From Shinella kummerowiae (GTDB lineage Bacteria > Pseudomonadota > Alphaproteobacteria > Rhizobiales > Rhizobiaceae): DNA of 64,000 nt. The stretch's first letter is position 1. Every line of letters begins with the position of its first letter. Positions 29,893-37,938 of the stretch are shown piece after piece. Under the pieces are notes generated by a model. That model did not search any database. It was not told the origin of the DNA and worked only from the letters and a program-made list of their open reading frames with translations. Position numbers and translations under genes: made by a program. The stretch covers positions 186,001-250,000 of the forward strand of contig NZ_WUMK01000007.1 of NCBI RefSeq assembly GCF_009827055.1, read 5' to 3'.

Positions 29893-30861
29893 CTACTTGG
29901 TCGTGACACGTCCCAGCGCATCGCCATCCCGTTCGAGCGCGGCGCAGGCGATGCCCCATGCGGGGTCGTTCTCGTAGAGGGCCGAGCGCAGATAGGCCCA
30001 TGTCATCCGTTGGGTCACGGCAAGGCGATCCGGGTCCTCGTCGTCCGTTTCCTTCGCGTCATAGCCTGAAATTCCGCCGAGTCCGTGTTTTGCGCCGAGA
30101 AGTGTCAGCAATGCCTCGCTACCGGGGCTGTGATGATACGGGTCCATGTGCCATTCGGCGCCGCGAACGGTCAGGTGCGGGCTGTCGTCGCTGTCGCCGG
30201 CAACGACGAGATTGCGGATCGTCATATGGGAAAAATCCGGGTTGAGGGCCGTGTAGTGCGTGCGGGCAAAGTCACTGAGGCTGTCGCCGCCATTGCCGGG
30301 AGCCGCCAGGAGAATGCCGGCCTTGATGCGCGGTTCGATCAGGTCGACGTCCGTTGCCTCCGCGTCCGCGGGATCCGTCAGCCGGGTGCCGAGCAACATG
30401 CCGACGGTCTGGCCGCCGAGCGAATGCCCCACGGCGGCGATCCGGCTGCGATCGATGCGGCCGGCGATGAGCGGTATCATAGCCTCGATCTCCTCAAGCC
30501 GGTCGAGGATGAGTTTGAAATCCTCGACGCGCGAGCGCCAGAACAGAGGTCCGCCCGGCGTTTTCGGGTCGAGGCCGGCGACCTTGGAGTTGGCATGCGT
30601 CGGCTGGATGACGACGAAGCCGTGCTCCGCGTAGAAATTGACGAGCGGGCCGTAACCATCCTTCGATGGAAGGTAGAGCGATGGTCCGTGTCCGTGCGAT
30701 AGCAGGATGACGGGCAGGTCGGTGCCCGTTATCGGTGCCGTGACGCGCATTTCGAGTGGCAGGCCGCGGCCTGGCGCGTCAAGTGTGACCGGGCTGACGG
30801 AGACGGTCGGTGTTGCGGATCCGATCGGAATATGGCGGGCGAGATCAATCAGGTTGTTCAT
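29893..30861 (-). CDS. alpha/beta hydrolase, chlorophyllase/PAF-acetylhydrolase-like
   Basis: A 322-residue serine hydrolase. VILLSHGHGPSLYLPS supplies the HG oxyanion-hole segment, and AAVGHSLGGQTVGMLLG holds the nucleophile in GHSLG near residue 155; the late HHSPG or KHGLGG histidine completes a plausible triad. There is no signal peptide. It is divergent from a TetR gene, with a perfect 45-bp palindrome between them, so it is probably an inducible detoxifying esterase or lactonase. The substrate is unknown. Confidence 0.85.
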   Translation of the reverse strand: MNNLIDLARHIPIGSATPTVSVSPVTLDAPGRGLPLEMRVTAPITGTDLPVILLSHGHGPSLYLPSKDGYGPLVNFYAEHGFVVIQPTHANSKVAGLDPKTPGGPLFWRSRVEDFKLILDRLEEIEAMIPLIAGRIDRSRIAAVGHSLGGQTVGMLLGTRLTDPADAEATDVDLIEPRIKAGILLAAPGNGGDSLSDFARTHYTALNPDFSHMTIRNLVVAGDSDDSPHLTVRGAEWHMDPYHHSPGSEALLTLLGAKHGLGGISGYDAKETDDEDPDRLAVTQRMTWAYLRSALYENDPAWGIACAALERDGDALGRVTTK

Positions 30862-30923
30862 GGAAATCTCCTGTTTTCGCGTGGCGACGGCGGAGCAATT
30901 CGCCTATATGCAGACGAAAGCCC

Positions 30924-30968
30924 ATCAGCCGACATAAACGGATCAATGTTCCGTTTATGTCGGCTGAT
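30924..30968. promoter_or_regulatory. perfect 45-bp palindrome, candidate TetR operator
   Basis: Two perfect 19-bp arms (30924-30942 and 30950-30968; core ATAAACGGA/TCCGTTTAT) flank a 7-bp centre in the space between the hydrolase and TetR genes. A third half-site, TTCCGTTTAT, follows at 30982-30991. The size and perfection are beyond a minimal operator and could hold two repressor dimers. Confidence 0.7.
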
Positions 30969-31028
30969 ATATCGAACGCCGTTCCGTTTATCAAGGCGTG
31001 CCCGATTTCACGGAGTGCGAAGACCGCG

Positions 31029-31622
31029 ATGGAGAGTGAGGCCGTGTCCGAAAAGCGTGTGCGTGCAGATGCCCGACGCAATGAGGATGCCGTCCTCGAG
31101 GCAGCCAAGGCGGTCTTTGCGAGCTCGGGCGTCGATGCACCTGTCCGTGAAATTGCCGCGAAGGCGGGTGTCGGCCTGGGGACGATCTATCGGCGCTTTC
31201 CGGAACGCTCGGACCTTGTCGCGGCCGTGTTCCGGCGTGAAGTCGATACCTGCGCTGCTGAGGCCACGGCGCTGGCGGAGAGCCACCCCCCGGGCGAGGC
31301 TCTTGTCCTTTGGCTGAAACGATACACGGCCTTCATCGCGACGAAGCGGGGCCTTGCCGCCGCGCTGCACTCGGGCGATCCCGCCTTCGAAAAGCTGCCG
31401 GGCTATTTCCGTTCCAATTTCGAGCCGGCGCTCACAGCGCTTCTCGATGCCGCCGCCGCCGCCGGCGAGGTACGGGCAGGTGTTGCCGCCTATGACCTTT
31501 TGCGGGCGGTCGGCAATCTGTCGATCGCCTCCGACGAAGATGGACCTGCCTATACGGCGGGCATGGTGGACCTGCTGATCGATGGGTTGCGGTTTCGCGC
31601 GGTGAGACCCGCGGAAAAATAG
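31029..31622 (+). CDS. TetR/AcrR family regulator
   Basis: A 197-residue (or 192) regulator. The HTH (VREIAAKAGVGLGTIYRRFP) lies at about residues 35-55, with FPERSDLVAAVF following, as in many AcrR-type regulators, and a C-terminal ligand domain. Two starts are possible: ATG at 31029 or GTG at 31044; the latter has GGAG 9 nt upstream. It is divergent from the alpha/beta hydrolase and probably represses both genes through the palindrome between them. It ends 10 nt from the convergent LacI gene. Confidence 0.9.
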   Translation: MESEAVSEKRVRADARRNEDAVLEAAKAVFASSGVDAPVREIAAKAGVGLGTIYRRFPERSDLVAAVFRREVDTCAAEATALAESHPPGEALVLWLKRYTAFIATKRGLAAALHSGDPAFEKLPGYFRSNFEPALTALLDAAAAAGEVRAGVAAYDLLRAVGNLSIASDEDGPAYTAGMVDLLIDGLRFRAVRPAEK

Positions 31623-31632
31623 AAACCCGGTT

Positions 31633-32676
31633 TTATCGGCGCAAAAACTGCCGCGCCGGTGCGGAGACGGAGTTGCGCACGATGAGGTCCGGCCGGAGCA
31701 GGATTTCGGTGTCGGCCGGCTCGTTGCCGGCCAGCAGTTCGAGCAAAAGCGCCATGGCGCTTTTGCCGATCGCCGTGCGCGGCTGGCGCACCGTGGTGAG
31801 CGAGGGCGTCATGAAGGTCGCCTGCGGCACGTCGTCGAAGCCGGTGACGGAAAAGTCGCCGGGAATATCGTAGCCGCGGGCGCTGAGCCCGATCATCACG
31901 CCGATCGCCGTCTGGTCGTTGACGCACATGAAGGCGCTCGGCAGCGTGTCGCGCATGAAAAGCTGTTCGAGCGCCAGGCGCCCGCTCTCGATCGTCCCGT
32001 CCCCTTCGAGAATGATGCGCTCGCCGACCGGCACGCCGGCCGCATCCAGCCCCTCGTCATAGCCCTGCCGGCGGCGGCTGTAGGCAAGGCGCGTGCGCGA
32101 ATCGCCGATGAAGGCGATCTTGCGGTGGCCTTCGGCGATCAGCAAGTCGACGGCCTTGCGCGCGCCCTCGATGTCGTCCACGCCGACATAGGGAATGCCC
32201 CCCTTGTAGACCGGCTCGAAGACCCCGACGCTCGGCGGCAGGCGCGCCGTCATGGTCTGGTGACCGAAGGGCAGGATGCCGGTGAACAGGATCAGCCCGG
32301 CCGCCTGGTTGGAGTTCAGGAACTTCAGATATTCCAGCCCGCGCTGCGGGTCGTTATGGGTGTGGCCGATCAGGATGCCGTAGCCGTGCGAGCGCGCCTC
32401 GTTTTCCAGGCCGATCAGGATGTTGGAGAAGTTGGGGTCGCCGATATCGGGCGCCACGACGAGGATCATGTTCGACCGGCCAAGCCGCAGGCTGCGCGCC
32501 ATGGCATTCGTCGTGTAGCCGGTGATGGCGATCGCCTGATTGACCTTCAGCCGCGTCGAGTTCGCCACCTTCTCCGGCATGTGGATCGCCCGCGACACGG
32601 TCGCGATCGAGACCTGCGCGATGCGCGCAACATCTTCGATCGTGGCGGGGCTGGAGGTCGACAAACGGGCTCTCAC
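31633..32676 (-). CDS. LacI family regulator of sugar ABC locus
   Basis: A 347-residue LacI/GalR regulator: HTH ATIEDVARIAQVSIATVSRA from residue 11, hinge through ITGYTTNAMARSL, then an effector domain ending VTGFDDVPQ. The start is the GTG at 32676; a TTG 12 nt downstream is an alternative. It is divergent from a sugar ABC transporter, and two copies of a TGTAAA-N2-TTTACA palindrome lie between them. It probably represses the transporter and maybe the TIM-barrel/dehydrogenase pair, induced by the transported sugar. Confidence 0.9.
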   Translation of the reverse strand: MRARLSTSSPATIEDVARIAQVSIATVSRAIHMPEKVANSTRLKVNQAIAITGYTTNAMARSLRLGRSNMILVVAPDIGDPNFSNILIGLENEARSHGYGILIGHTHNDPQRGLEYLKFLNSNQAAGLILFTGILPFGHQTMTARLPPSVGVFEPVYKGGIPYVGVDDIEGARKAVDLLIAEGHRKIAFIGDSRTRLAYSRRRQGYDEGLDAAGVPVGERIILEGDGTIESGRLALEQLFMRDTLPSAFMCVNDQTAIGVMIGLSARGYDIPGDFSVTGFDDVPQATFMTPSLTTVRQPRTAIGKSAMALLLELLAGNEPADTEILLRPDLIVRNSVSAPARQFLRR

Positions 32677-32804
32677 TTAGCAGTGGCAATTCCGGCAAGG
32701 GATGGGCGGTTTGCGGGCGGAACTGCGTGAAACAAACGATTTGCGGGGACACTACACAGACTGGACTGAGGGTCAAACGGCGCTTGCTGAAAATTCCCGA
32801 TATC

Positions 32805-32849
32805 CAATGATGTAAACCTTTACATGGGGAGTGTAAAGGTTTACATCAT
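32805..32849. promoter_or_regulatory. tandem LacI operators in a perfect inverted repeat
   Basis: Two 14-bp palindromes, TGTAAACCTTTACA (32810-32823) and TGTAAAGGTTTACA (32831-32844), are 21 bp apart centre to centre, two helical turns. They sit inside larger perfect 19-bp arms (32805-32823 and 32831-32849). The pair lies 37 bp before the ATPase start. Same-face spacing suggests cooperative binding by the divergent LacI protein. Confidence 0.75.
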
Positions 32850-32885
32850 TGCTCAAGCGGTCGAGGAGCCGCAGGGAGGACATCG

Positions 32886-34412
32886 ATGAATCCGGACGCT
32901 GCCGACGGGGCTCCCGTCGTTCTTGCTGCACGCCGTATCAGCAAATCTTTCAATGGCGTACAGGTGCTGTTCAGCGTCAATTTCGAGCTGCGCGCCGGCG
33001 AGATTCATGCCCTGATGGGCGAAAACGGCGCGGGAAAATCCACGCTGGTGAAAATCCTTTCCGGTTTCGAACAGCCGACCTCCGGCGAAATCCTGCTCGA
33101 CGGCCAGCCGGCGAAATTGCCGCCGAACGGCCAGGCCGAAGCGCTCGGCATCGTCATCATCCACCAGGAATTCAACCTCGCCGAACACCTCACCGTCACA
33201 GAGAGCCTGTTCCTCGGTCGCGAGGTCACGCGTTACGGCGTGCTCGACCGCAAGTTCATGCGCGCCGAAACGCGCCGCGTGCTCGACCAGCTCGGTTCGC
33301 ATGTCGACGAGAACGCCCTGATCAGCTCGCTGTCCATTGCCGACAAGCAGATGGTGGAGATCGCTAAGGCGATCAGCCGCGATGCGCGCATCATCTTCAT
33401 GGACGAGCCGACCGCCGTGCTGTCGCGCGAGGAGACCAATTACCTGTTCCGTCAGGTGCGCAAGCTTCGCGAGCAGGGCACGTCCTTCGTCTTCGTCTCG
33501 CACAAGCTGGACGAGGTGATGGAACTGACCGACCGCGTCACGGTGCTGCGCGACGGGCAATGGGTGAAGACCGCGCCGACCGGCATTCTCGACGGCGAGT
33601 CGATCGCCCAGTTGATGGTCGGGCGCGAACTGTCCAGCCTCTATCCCGCCAAGCAGGAGCCGAGCGTCGACGAAGAGGTGACGCTCGCTGTCGAGGGTCT
33701 TTCGACGCATTACGTCAAGGATGCCAGCTTCGAGGTGCGCAAGGGCGAGATTCTCGGCTTTTCCGGCCTGATCGGCTCCGGCCGCACCGAGCTGATGGAG
33801 GCGGTCGCCGGGCTTCGCGCGCGTTCGGCTGGCGAGGTTTCGGTCGGTGGCGTCGGCGTGCCGGGCGGCGATGTGCATGCCGCCAACCGCGTCGGCATCG
33901 CCTATATGACCAAGGACCGCAAGCACAAGGGCCTGCTGCTCAACTCCCGCATGACGGCGAACCTCACGCTGCAATCCTTGGGCAAACACGGTCAATACGG
34001 GTATCTCAGCCCGAAAAGCGAGGCCGAGGCGCTGGAACGCGCGCGCCGTCGCTTCGACATTCGCGTGCGCGACGGCCGCGTCGTCGCCGGCCGCATGTCG
34101 GGCGGCAACCAGCAGAAGCTGTTGCTCGCCAAGGTCATGGAGACCGAGCCTGACGTCATCATCATCGACGAGCCGACACGCGGCATCGATGTCGGCACCA
34201 AGCAGCAGATCTACCATTTCATCTCGGCGCTCGCCCGCGACGGCAAGTCGATCATCGTCGTCTCCTCGGAGATGCCGGAGATCATCGGCCTGTGCACCCG
34301 CGTCGCCGTGATGCGGGAAGGGCGGATCGTCGGCATTCTTGAAGGCGAGGAAATCTCCGAACAGGAGATCATGCGCTATTCGGCAGGCCTGAAGAAAAAG
34401 ACCGCTGCCTGA
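32886..34412 (+). CDS. sugar ABC transporter ATP-binding protein (RbsA type)
   Basis: A 508-residue double ATPase of the carbohydrate-uptake-transporter-2 family. The first domain has a canonical Walker A ([14 protein letters not shown]), a divergent signature (LSIADKQMVEIAKAIS) and Walker B (IIFMDEPTAVLS). The second has a degenerate P-loop (GSGRTELMEAV) but a good signature (MSGGNQQKLLLAKVM) and Walker B (VIIIDEPTRGID). The asymmetry is normal for RbsA/XylG proteins. It is first in the operon, 36 nt behind the tandem operators, with a GGGAGG ribosome binding site. Confidence 0.95.
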   Translation: MNPDAADGAPVVLAARRISKSFNGVQVLFSVNFELRAGEIHALMGENGAGKSTLVKILSGFEQPTSGEILLDGQPAKLPPNGQAEALGIVIIHQEFNLAEHLTVTESLFLGREVTRYGVLDRKFMRAETRRVLDQLGSHVDENALISSLSIADKQMVEIAKAISRDARIIFMDEPTAVLSREETNYLFRQVRKLREQGTSFVFVSHKLDEVMELTDRVTVLRDGQWVKTAPTGILDGESIAQLMVGRELSSLYPAKQEPSVDEEVTLAVEGLSTHYVKDASFEVRKGEILGFSGLIGSGRTELMEAVAGLRARSAGEVSVGGVGVPGGDVHAANRVGIAYMTKDRKHKGLLLNSRMTANLTLQSLGKHGQYGYLSPKSEAEALERARRRFDIRVRDGRVVAGRMSGGNQQKLLLAKVMETEPDVIIIDEPTRGIDVGTKQQIYHFISALARDGKSIIVVSSEMPEIIGLCTRVAVMREGRIVGILEGEEISEQEIMRYSAGLKKKTAA

Positions 34413-34461
34413 GCCCATCGGCCGGCAGCATCAGAACAACGCATTCACGTCGGGGACGAAC

Positions 34462-35472
34462 ATGACGGCAAGCGAAGACGCGCTCGAAACCAAGGGCAGG
34501 GGACGCAGTTGGCGGGACGTCGACCTGAGGGCCGTCGCGCCCTTTGCGGCGCTGGCACTGCTTCTCATCGTCGGTGCGCTGGTGAACCCCAATTTCATCG
34601 GCATCACCAATCTGGCGAACGTGGCGACGCGCAGCGCCTTCATCGCGATCGTGGCCGTCGGCGCCACCTTCGTCATCTCGTCGGGTGATCTCGATCTGTC
34701 CGTCGGCTCGATGGTCGCCTTCGTCGCCTCGATCATGATCCTCTTCATGAATTCCGGCGCGATTGCCGATCCAGCACTCATGCTGGCGGCGGCCGTCGCG
34801 CTGACGGTCGTCATCGGTGGGGCCTGCGGGCTGCTGAACGGCCTCATCACCACGGTCGGCAAGATCGAGCCGTTCATCGCCACGCTCGGCACGATGGGCA
34901 TCTATCGCGGCCTGACCACCTGGCTGTCGCAGGGCGGCGCGATCACGCTGCGTGAGCCGGAATTGCAGGCGCTCTATCGCCCGGCCTATTTCGGCACCCT
35001 TTTCGGCGTGCCGATCCCGATCGTCGTCATCTTCGCCGTCACCATTGTCGCCGCCTTCGTGCTCTATCGCACGCGCTACGGCCGGCATGTCGTCGCCGTC
35101 GGTTCGAACAGCGATGTCGCGCGCTATTCCGGCATCCCGGTCAACCGCGTGCGCACCATCGCCTTCGTCATCCAGGGGCTGTGCGTCGCCATCGCCGTGC
35201 TGCTTTACGTGCCGCGTCTCGGCTCCACCTCGGCCACCACCGGCATCCTCTGGGAGTTGCAGGCGATCACCGCGGTCGTCGTCGGCGGCACAGCGCTGAA
35301 GGGCGGGGCGGGCCGCGTCTGGGGCACGATCTGCGGCGCCTTCATTCTCGAACTGGTCGGCAACATCATGCTGCTGTCCAACTTCATCAGCGAATACCTG
35401 ATCGGGGCCATTCAGGGCGCGATCATCATCATTGCGATGCTCGTCCAGCGCTCGCTGGTGCGGAAGTCGTAA
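34462..35472 (+). CDS. sugar ABC transporter permease (RbsC type)
   Basis: A 336-residue inner-membrane permease with eight to ten hydrophobic segments. The conserved cytoplasmic motif appears as AVGSNSDVARYSGIPVNRVR near residue 215, which contacts the ATPase. SSGDLDLSVGSMVAF is the typical early loop of the family. A single permease gene implies a homodimeric channel. It lies 49 nt after the ATPase gene. Confidence 0.95.
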   Translation: MTASEDALETKGRGRSWRDVDLRAVAPFAALALLLIVGALVNPNFIGITNLANVATRSAFIAIVAVGATFVISSGDLDLSVGSMVAFVASIMILFMNSGAIADPALMLAAAVALTVVIGGACGLLNGLITTVGKIEPFIATLGTMGIYRGLTTWLSQGGAITLREPELQALYRPAYFGTLFGVPIPIVVIFAVTIVAAFVLYRTRYGRHVVAVGSNSDVARYSGIPVNRVRTIAFVIQGLCVAIAVLLYVPRLGSTSATTGILWELQAITAVVVGGTALKGGAGRVWGTICGAFILELVGNIMLLSNFISEYLIGAIQGAIIIIAMLVQRSLVRKS

Positions 35473-35578
35473 CGCCAAGCAGGTCCGGCGGCGGTGACGC
35501 GGCCGGATTTGCGAGGGGAATAGCCGGGTTTACGGGTCGCCCGGCCACGAAGGGAGACCTGATTTTGGGAGGAAACTC

Positions 35579-36532
35579 ATGCGCAAGAAACTACTCGGCC
35601 TGACGGTCGCGGCCTTTGCCGTCGTCGCCGGCTTTGCCCACGCACAGGAAGAGAAGAAGGTGACGATCGGCGTCTCCATTCCGGCCGCCAGCCATGGCTG
35701 GACGGCGGGCGTGATCTATCATGCCGAGCGCGTCGCCAAGCAGCTGATGGAGAGCCATCCGGGCCTCAACGTCATCGTCAAGACCTCGCCGGACCCGGCA
35801 AGCCAGGCGAATGCCGTGCAGGACCTCGCAACGCAGGGCATCGACGCGCTCGTCATCCTGCCGACCGATCCGGATCCGCTGGTCAACGCCATCAAGGAAA
35901 TCAAGGACAAGGGCACGTTCGTCTCCCTGGTCGACCGTGCGCCGAGCGTCAACGACAATTCCGTGCGTGACCTCTATGTCGCCGGCAACAACTTCGCGCT
36001 TGGCCAGACGGCCGGCGAATACATCAAGACCACGACGCCGGAAGCCGAAGTCGTCGTTATCCGCGGCATGCCGATCCCGATCGACCAGGAACGCCAGAAC
36101 GGCTTCGACAAGGGCATTGAAGGCTCCAGCGTCAAGGTTCTCGATCGCCAGTACGGCAACTGGAACCGCGACGATGCCTTCAAGGTCATGCAGGACTACC
36201 TGACGAAGTACCAGAAGATCGACGTCGTCTGGTGCCAGGACGACGACATGGCCGTCGGCGTTCTCCAGGCCATCGAGCAGGCCGGCCGCACGGACATCCA
36301 GTATGTCATCGCCGGTGCCGGTTCGAAGGACATGATCAAGAAGGTCATGGACGGCGACAAGATGATCCCGGTCGACGTGCTCTATCCGCCGGCAATGGTC
36401 GGCACGGCCCTCGAAATGACCGCCGCCAACTTCTACGGCCAGGTCCCGGTCCGCGGCGTCTACACGATCGACGCCACGCTGGTGACGAAGGACAACGCGG
36501 AGCATTTCTACTTCCCGGACTCCCCGTTCTGA
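35579..36532 (+). CDS. sugar ABC transporter periplasmic binding protein
   Basis: A 317-residue type I periplasmic-binding protein of the ribose-binding group, with a Sec signal peptide (MRKKLLGLTVAAFAVVAGFA, cleaved after AHA). Landmarks are GVSIPAASHGWTAGV, LVILPTDPDPLVNAIKE, VSLVDRAPSVND and DVVWCQDDDMAVGVLQAI. It has its own strong GGGAGGAAA ribosome binding site, fitting the excess needed of a binding protein. It is third in the operon rather than first. The ligand is a sugar or polyol that I cannot name from sequence. Confidence 0.94.
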   Translation: MRKKLLGLTVAAFAVVAGFAHAQEEKKVTIGVSIPAASHGWTAGVIYHAERVAKQLMESHPGLNVIVKTSPDPASQANAVQDLATQGIDALVILPTDPDPLVNAIKEIKDKGTFVSLVDRAPSVNDNSVRDLYVAGNNFALGQTAGEYIKTTTPEAEVVVIRGMPIPIDQERQNGFDKGIEGSSVKVLDRQYGNWNRDDAFKVMQDYLTKYQKIDVVWCQDDDMAVGVLQAIEQAGRTDIQYVIAGAGSKDMIKKVMDGDKMIPVDVLYPPAMVGTALEMTAANFYGQVPVRGVYTIDATLVTKDNAEHFYFPDSPF

Positions 36533-36614
36533 TCTGACGACATGAAGGCCGCCCGGGACAGGATGATCCGGGCGGCTCATTTTGCTGGCTGGCGCGTTCC
36601 CGCCTCACCCTCGA

Positions 36615-36694
36615 CGTCATCCTCGGGCTTGACCCGAGGATCCATAAGCCGCTGCGGGAGAGAGTGGATCCTCGGGTCAAGCCCGAGGATGACG
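36615..36694. repeat. perfect 30-bp inverted repeat, CGTCATCCTCGGGCTTG family
   Basis: Arms at 36615-36644 and 36665-36694 are perfect reverse complements (start CGTCATCCTCGGGCTTGACC) around a 20-nt loop. The left arm resembles the degenerate copy at 2461-2548. It follows the binding-protein gene by about 80 nt and may protect or end the upstream transcript. It fills part of the 341-bp gap before the isomerase gene; the rest holds the palindrome at 36804-36819. Confidence 0.8.
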
Positions 36695-36803
36695 GAGGAG
36701 AGGTGGAGTGCCGTCGGTCCCGCCAACGTCACATGCGCTTTTGCCTCGCGCCGGTGAATTTGACATTGCCCGCCCCACCAAAGGCCGCTAGCTTTCACGC
36801 CGC

Positions 36804-36819
36804 TGCGGTACGTACCGCA
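36804..36819. promoter_or_regulatory. perfect 16-bp palindrome before isomerase gene
   Basis: TGCGGTACGTACCGCA is fully self-complementary with a central CG, 54 bp upstream of the isomerase start. The layout fits a LacI-family operator but the sequence differs from the sites at 32810-32844, so another regulator may control the isomerase/dehydrogenase pair. Confidence 0.55.
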
Positions 36820-36873
36820 AAAATATCCGAGACGGGCCGCGCGGATGGCCACGTCCATGGGAGGACGTCACAC

Positions 36874-37926
36874 ATGAAGACGATCAAGGGCCCGGCCCTG
36901 TTTCTTGCTCAGTTCGCGGGCGATGCCGCGCCGTTCAATTCCTGGGACGCGATCACCAAATGGGCCGCCGATATCGGCTACAAGGGCGTGCAGGTCCCGA
37001 GCTGGGACGCGCGCTTCATCGACCTGAAGAAGGCGGCGGAATCCAAGACCTATTGCGACGAGTTCGCCGGCAAGGCGCGCGAGAACGGCGTCGAGGTCAC
37101 CGAGCTTTCCACCCATCTGCAGGGCCAGCTCGTCGCCGTGCACCCCGCCTATGACGAGGCCTTCGACGGTTTTGCGGCACCCGAGGTGCGCGGCAATCCC
37201 AAGGCCCGGCAGGCATGGGCCGTGGAGCAGGTGAAGATGGCGCTGACCGCCTCGAAGCACCTCGGCCTCGATGCGATGGCCAGTTTCTCCGGCGCGCTCG
37301 CCTGGCCCTTCGTCTATCCCTGGCCGCAGCGCCCCGCCGGCCTCGTCGAGACCGCCTTCGACGAACTGGCAAAACGCTGGAAGCCGATCCTCGACCATGC
37401 CGAGGAGAACGGCGTCGACATCTGCTACGAGATCCATCCGGGTGAGGACCTGCACGACGGCATCACCTACGAGATGTTCCTGGAGCGCACCGGCAACCAT
37501 GCCCGCGCCTGCATGCTCTACGATCCGTCGCACTATGTGCTGCAATGCCTCGATTATCTCGACAATATCGACATCTACAAGGACCGCATCCGCATGTTCC
37601 ATGTGAAGGATGCCGAGTTCAATCCGACCGGCCGGCAGGGCGTCTATGGCGGCTATCAGGGCTGGGTCAACCGCGCCGGCCGCTTCCGCTCGCTCGGCGA
37701 CGGCCAGGTCGATTTCGGCGCCGTCTTCTCCAAGATGGCCGCCAATGATTTCGCCGGCTGGGCCGTGGTCGAATGGGAATGCGCGCTGAAACACCCGGAA
37801 GACGGCGCCCGCGAGGGTGCGGAATTCGTCAAGGCGCACATCATCCGCGTGACGGAAAAGGCGTTTGACGATTTTGCCGATGCCGGCACGGACGAGGCGG
37901 CCAACCGGCGCATGCTTGGGCTTTAA
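36874..37926 (+). CDS. sugar phosphate isomerase/epimerase family TIM barrel
   Basis: A 350-residue xylose-isomerase-like TIM barrel (AP-endonuclease 2 fold). Candidate metal ligands appear in order: ICYEIHPGED (Glu/His), LYDPSHYVLQ (Asp/His), FHVKDAEFN (His) and VVEWECALKHPEDG (Glu). The extended HVKDAE...GVYGGYQGWVNRAGRFRS region resembles YcjR-type keto-sugar epimerases. I start at the ATG at 36874, behind GGGAGG. The dehydrogenase follows 12 nt downstream. Together they may oxidise a sugar to a 3-keto form and epimerise or isomerise it; this is an inference from the pairing. Confidence 0.88.
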   Translation: MKTIKGPALFLAQFAGDAAPFNSWDAITKWAADIGYKGVQVPSWDARFIDLKKAAESKTYCDEFAGKARENGVEVTELSTHLQGQLVAVHPAYDEAFDGFAAPEVRGNPKARQAWAVEQVKMALTASKHLGLDAMASFSGALAWPFVYPWPQRPAGLVETAFDELAKRWKPILDHAEENGVDICYEIHPGEDLHDGITYEMFLERTGNHARACMLYDPSHYVLQCLDYLDNIDIYKDRIRMFHVKDAEFNPTGRQGVYGGYQGWVNRAGRFRSLGDGQVDFGAVFSKMAANDFAGWAVVEWECALKHPEDGAREGAEFVKAHIIRVTEKAFDDFADAGTDEAANRRMLGL

Positions 37927-37938
37927 GGAGGAATACGA

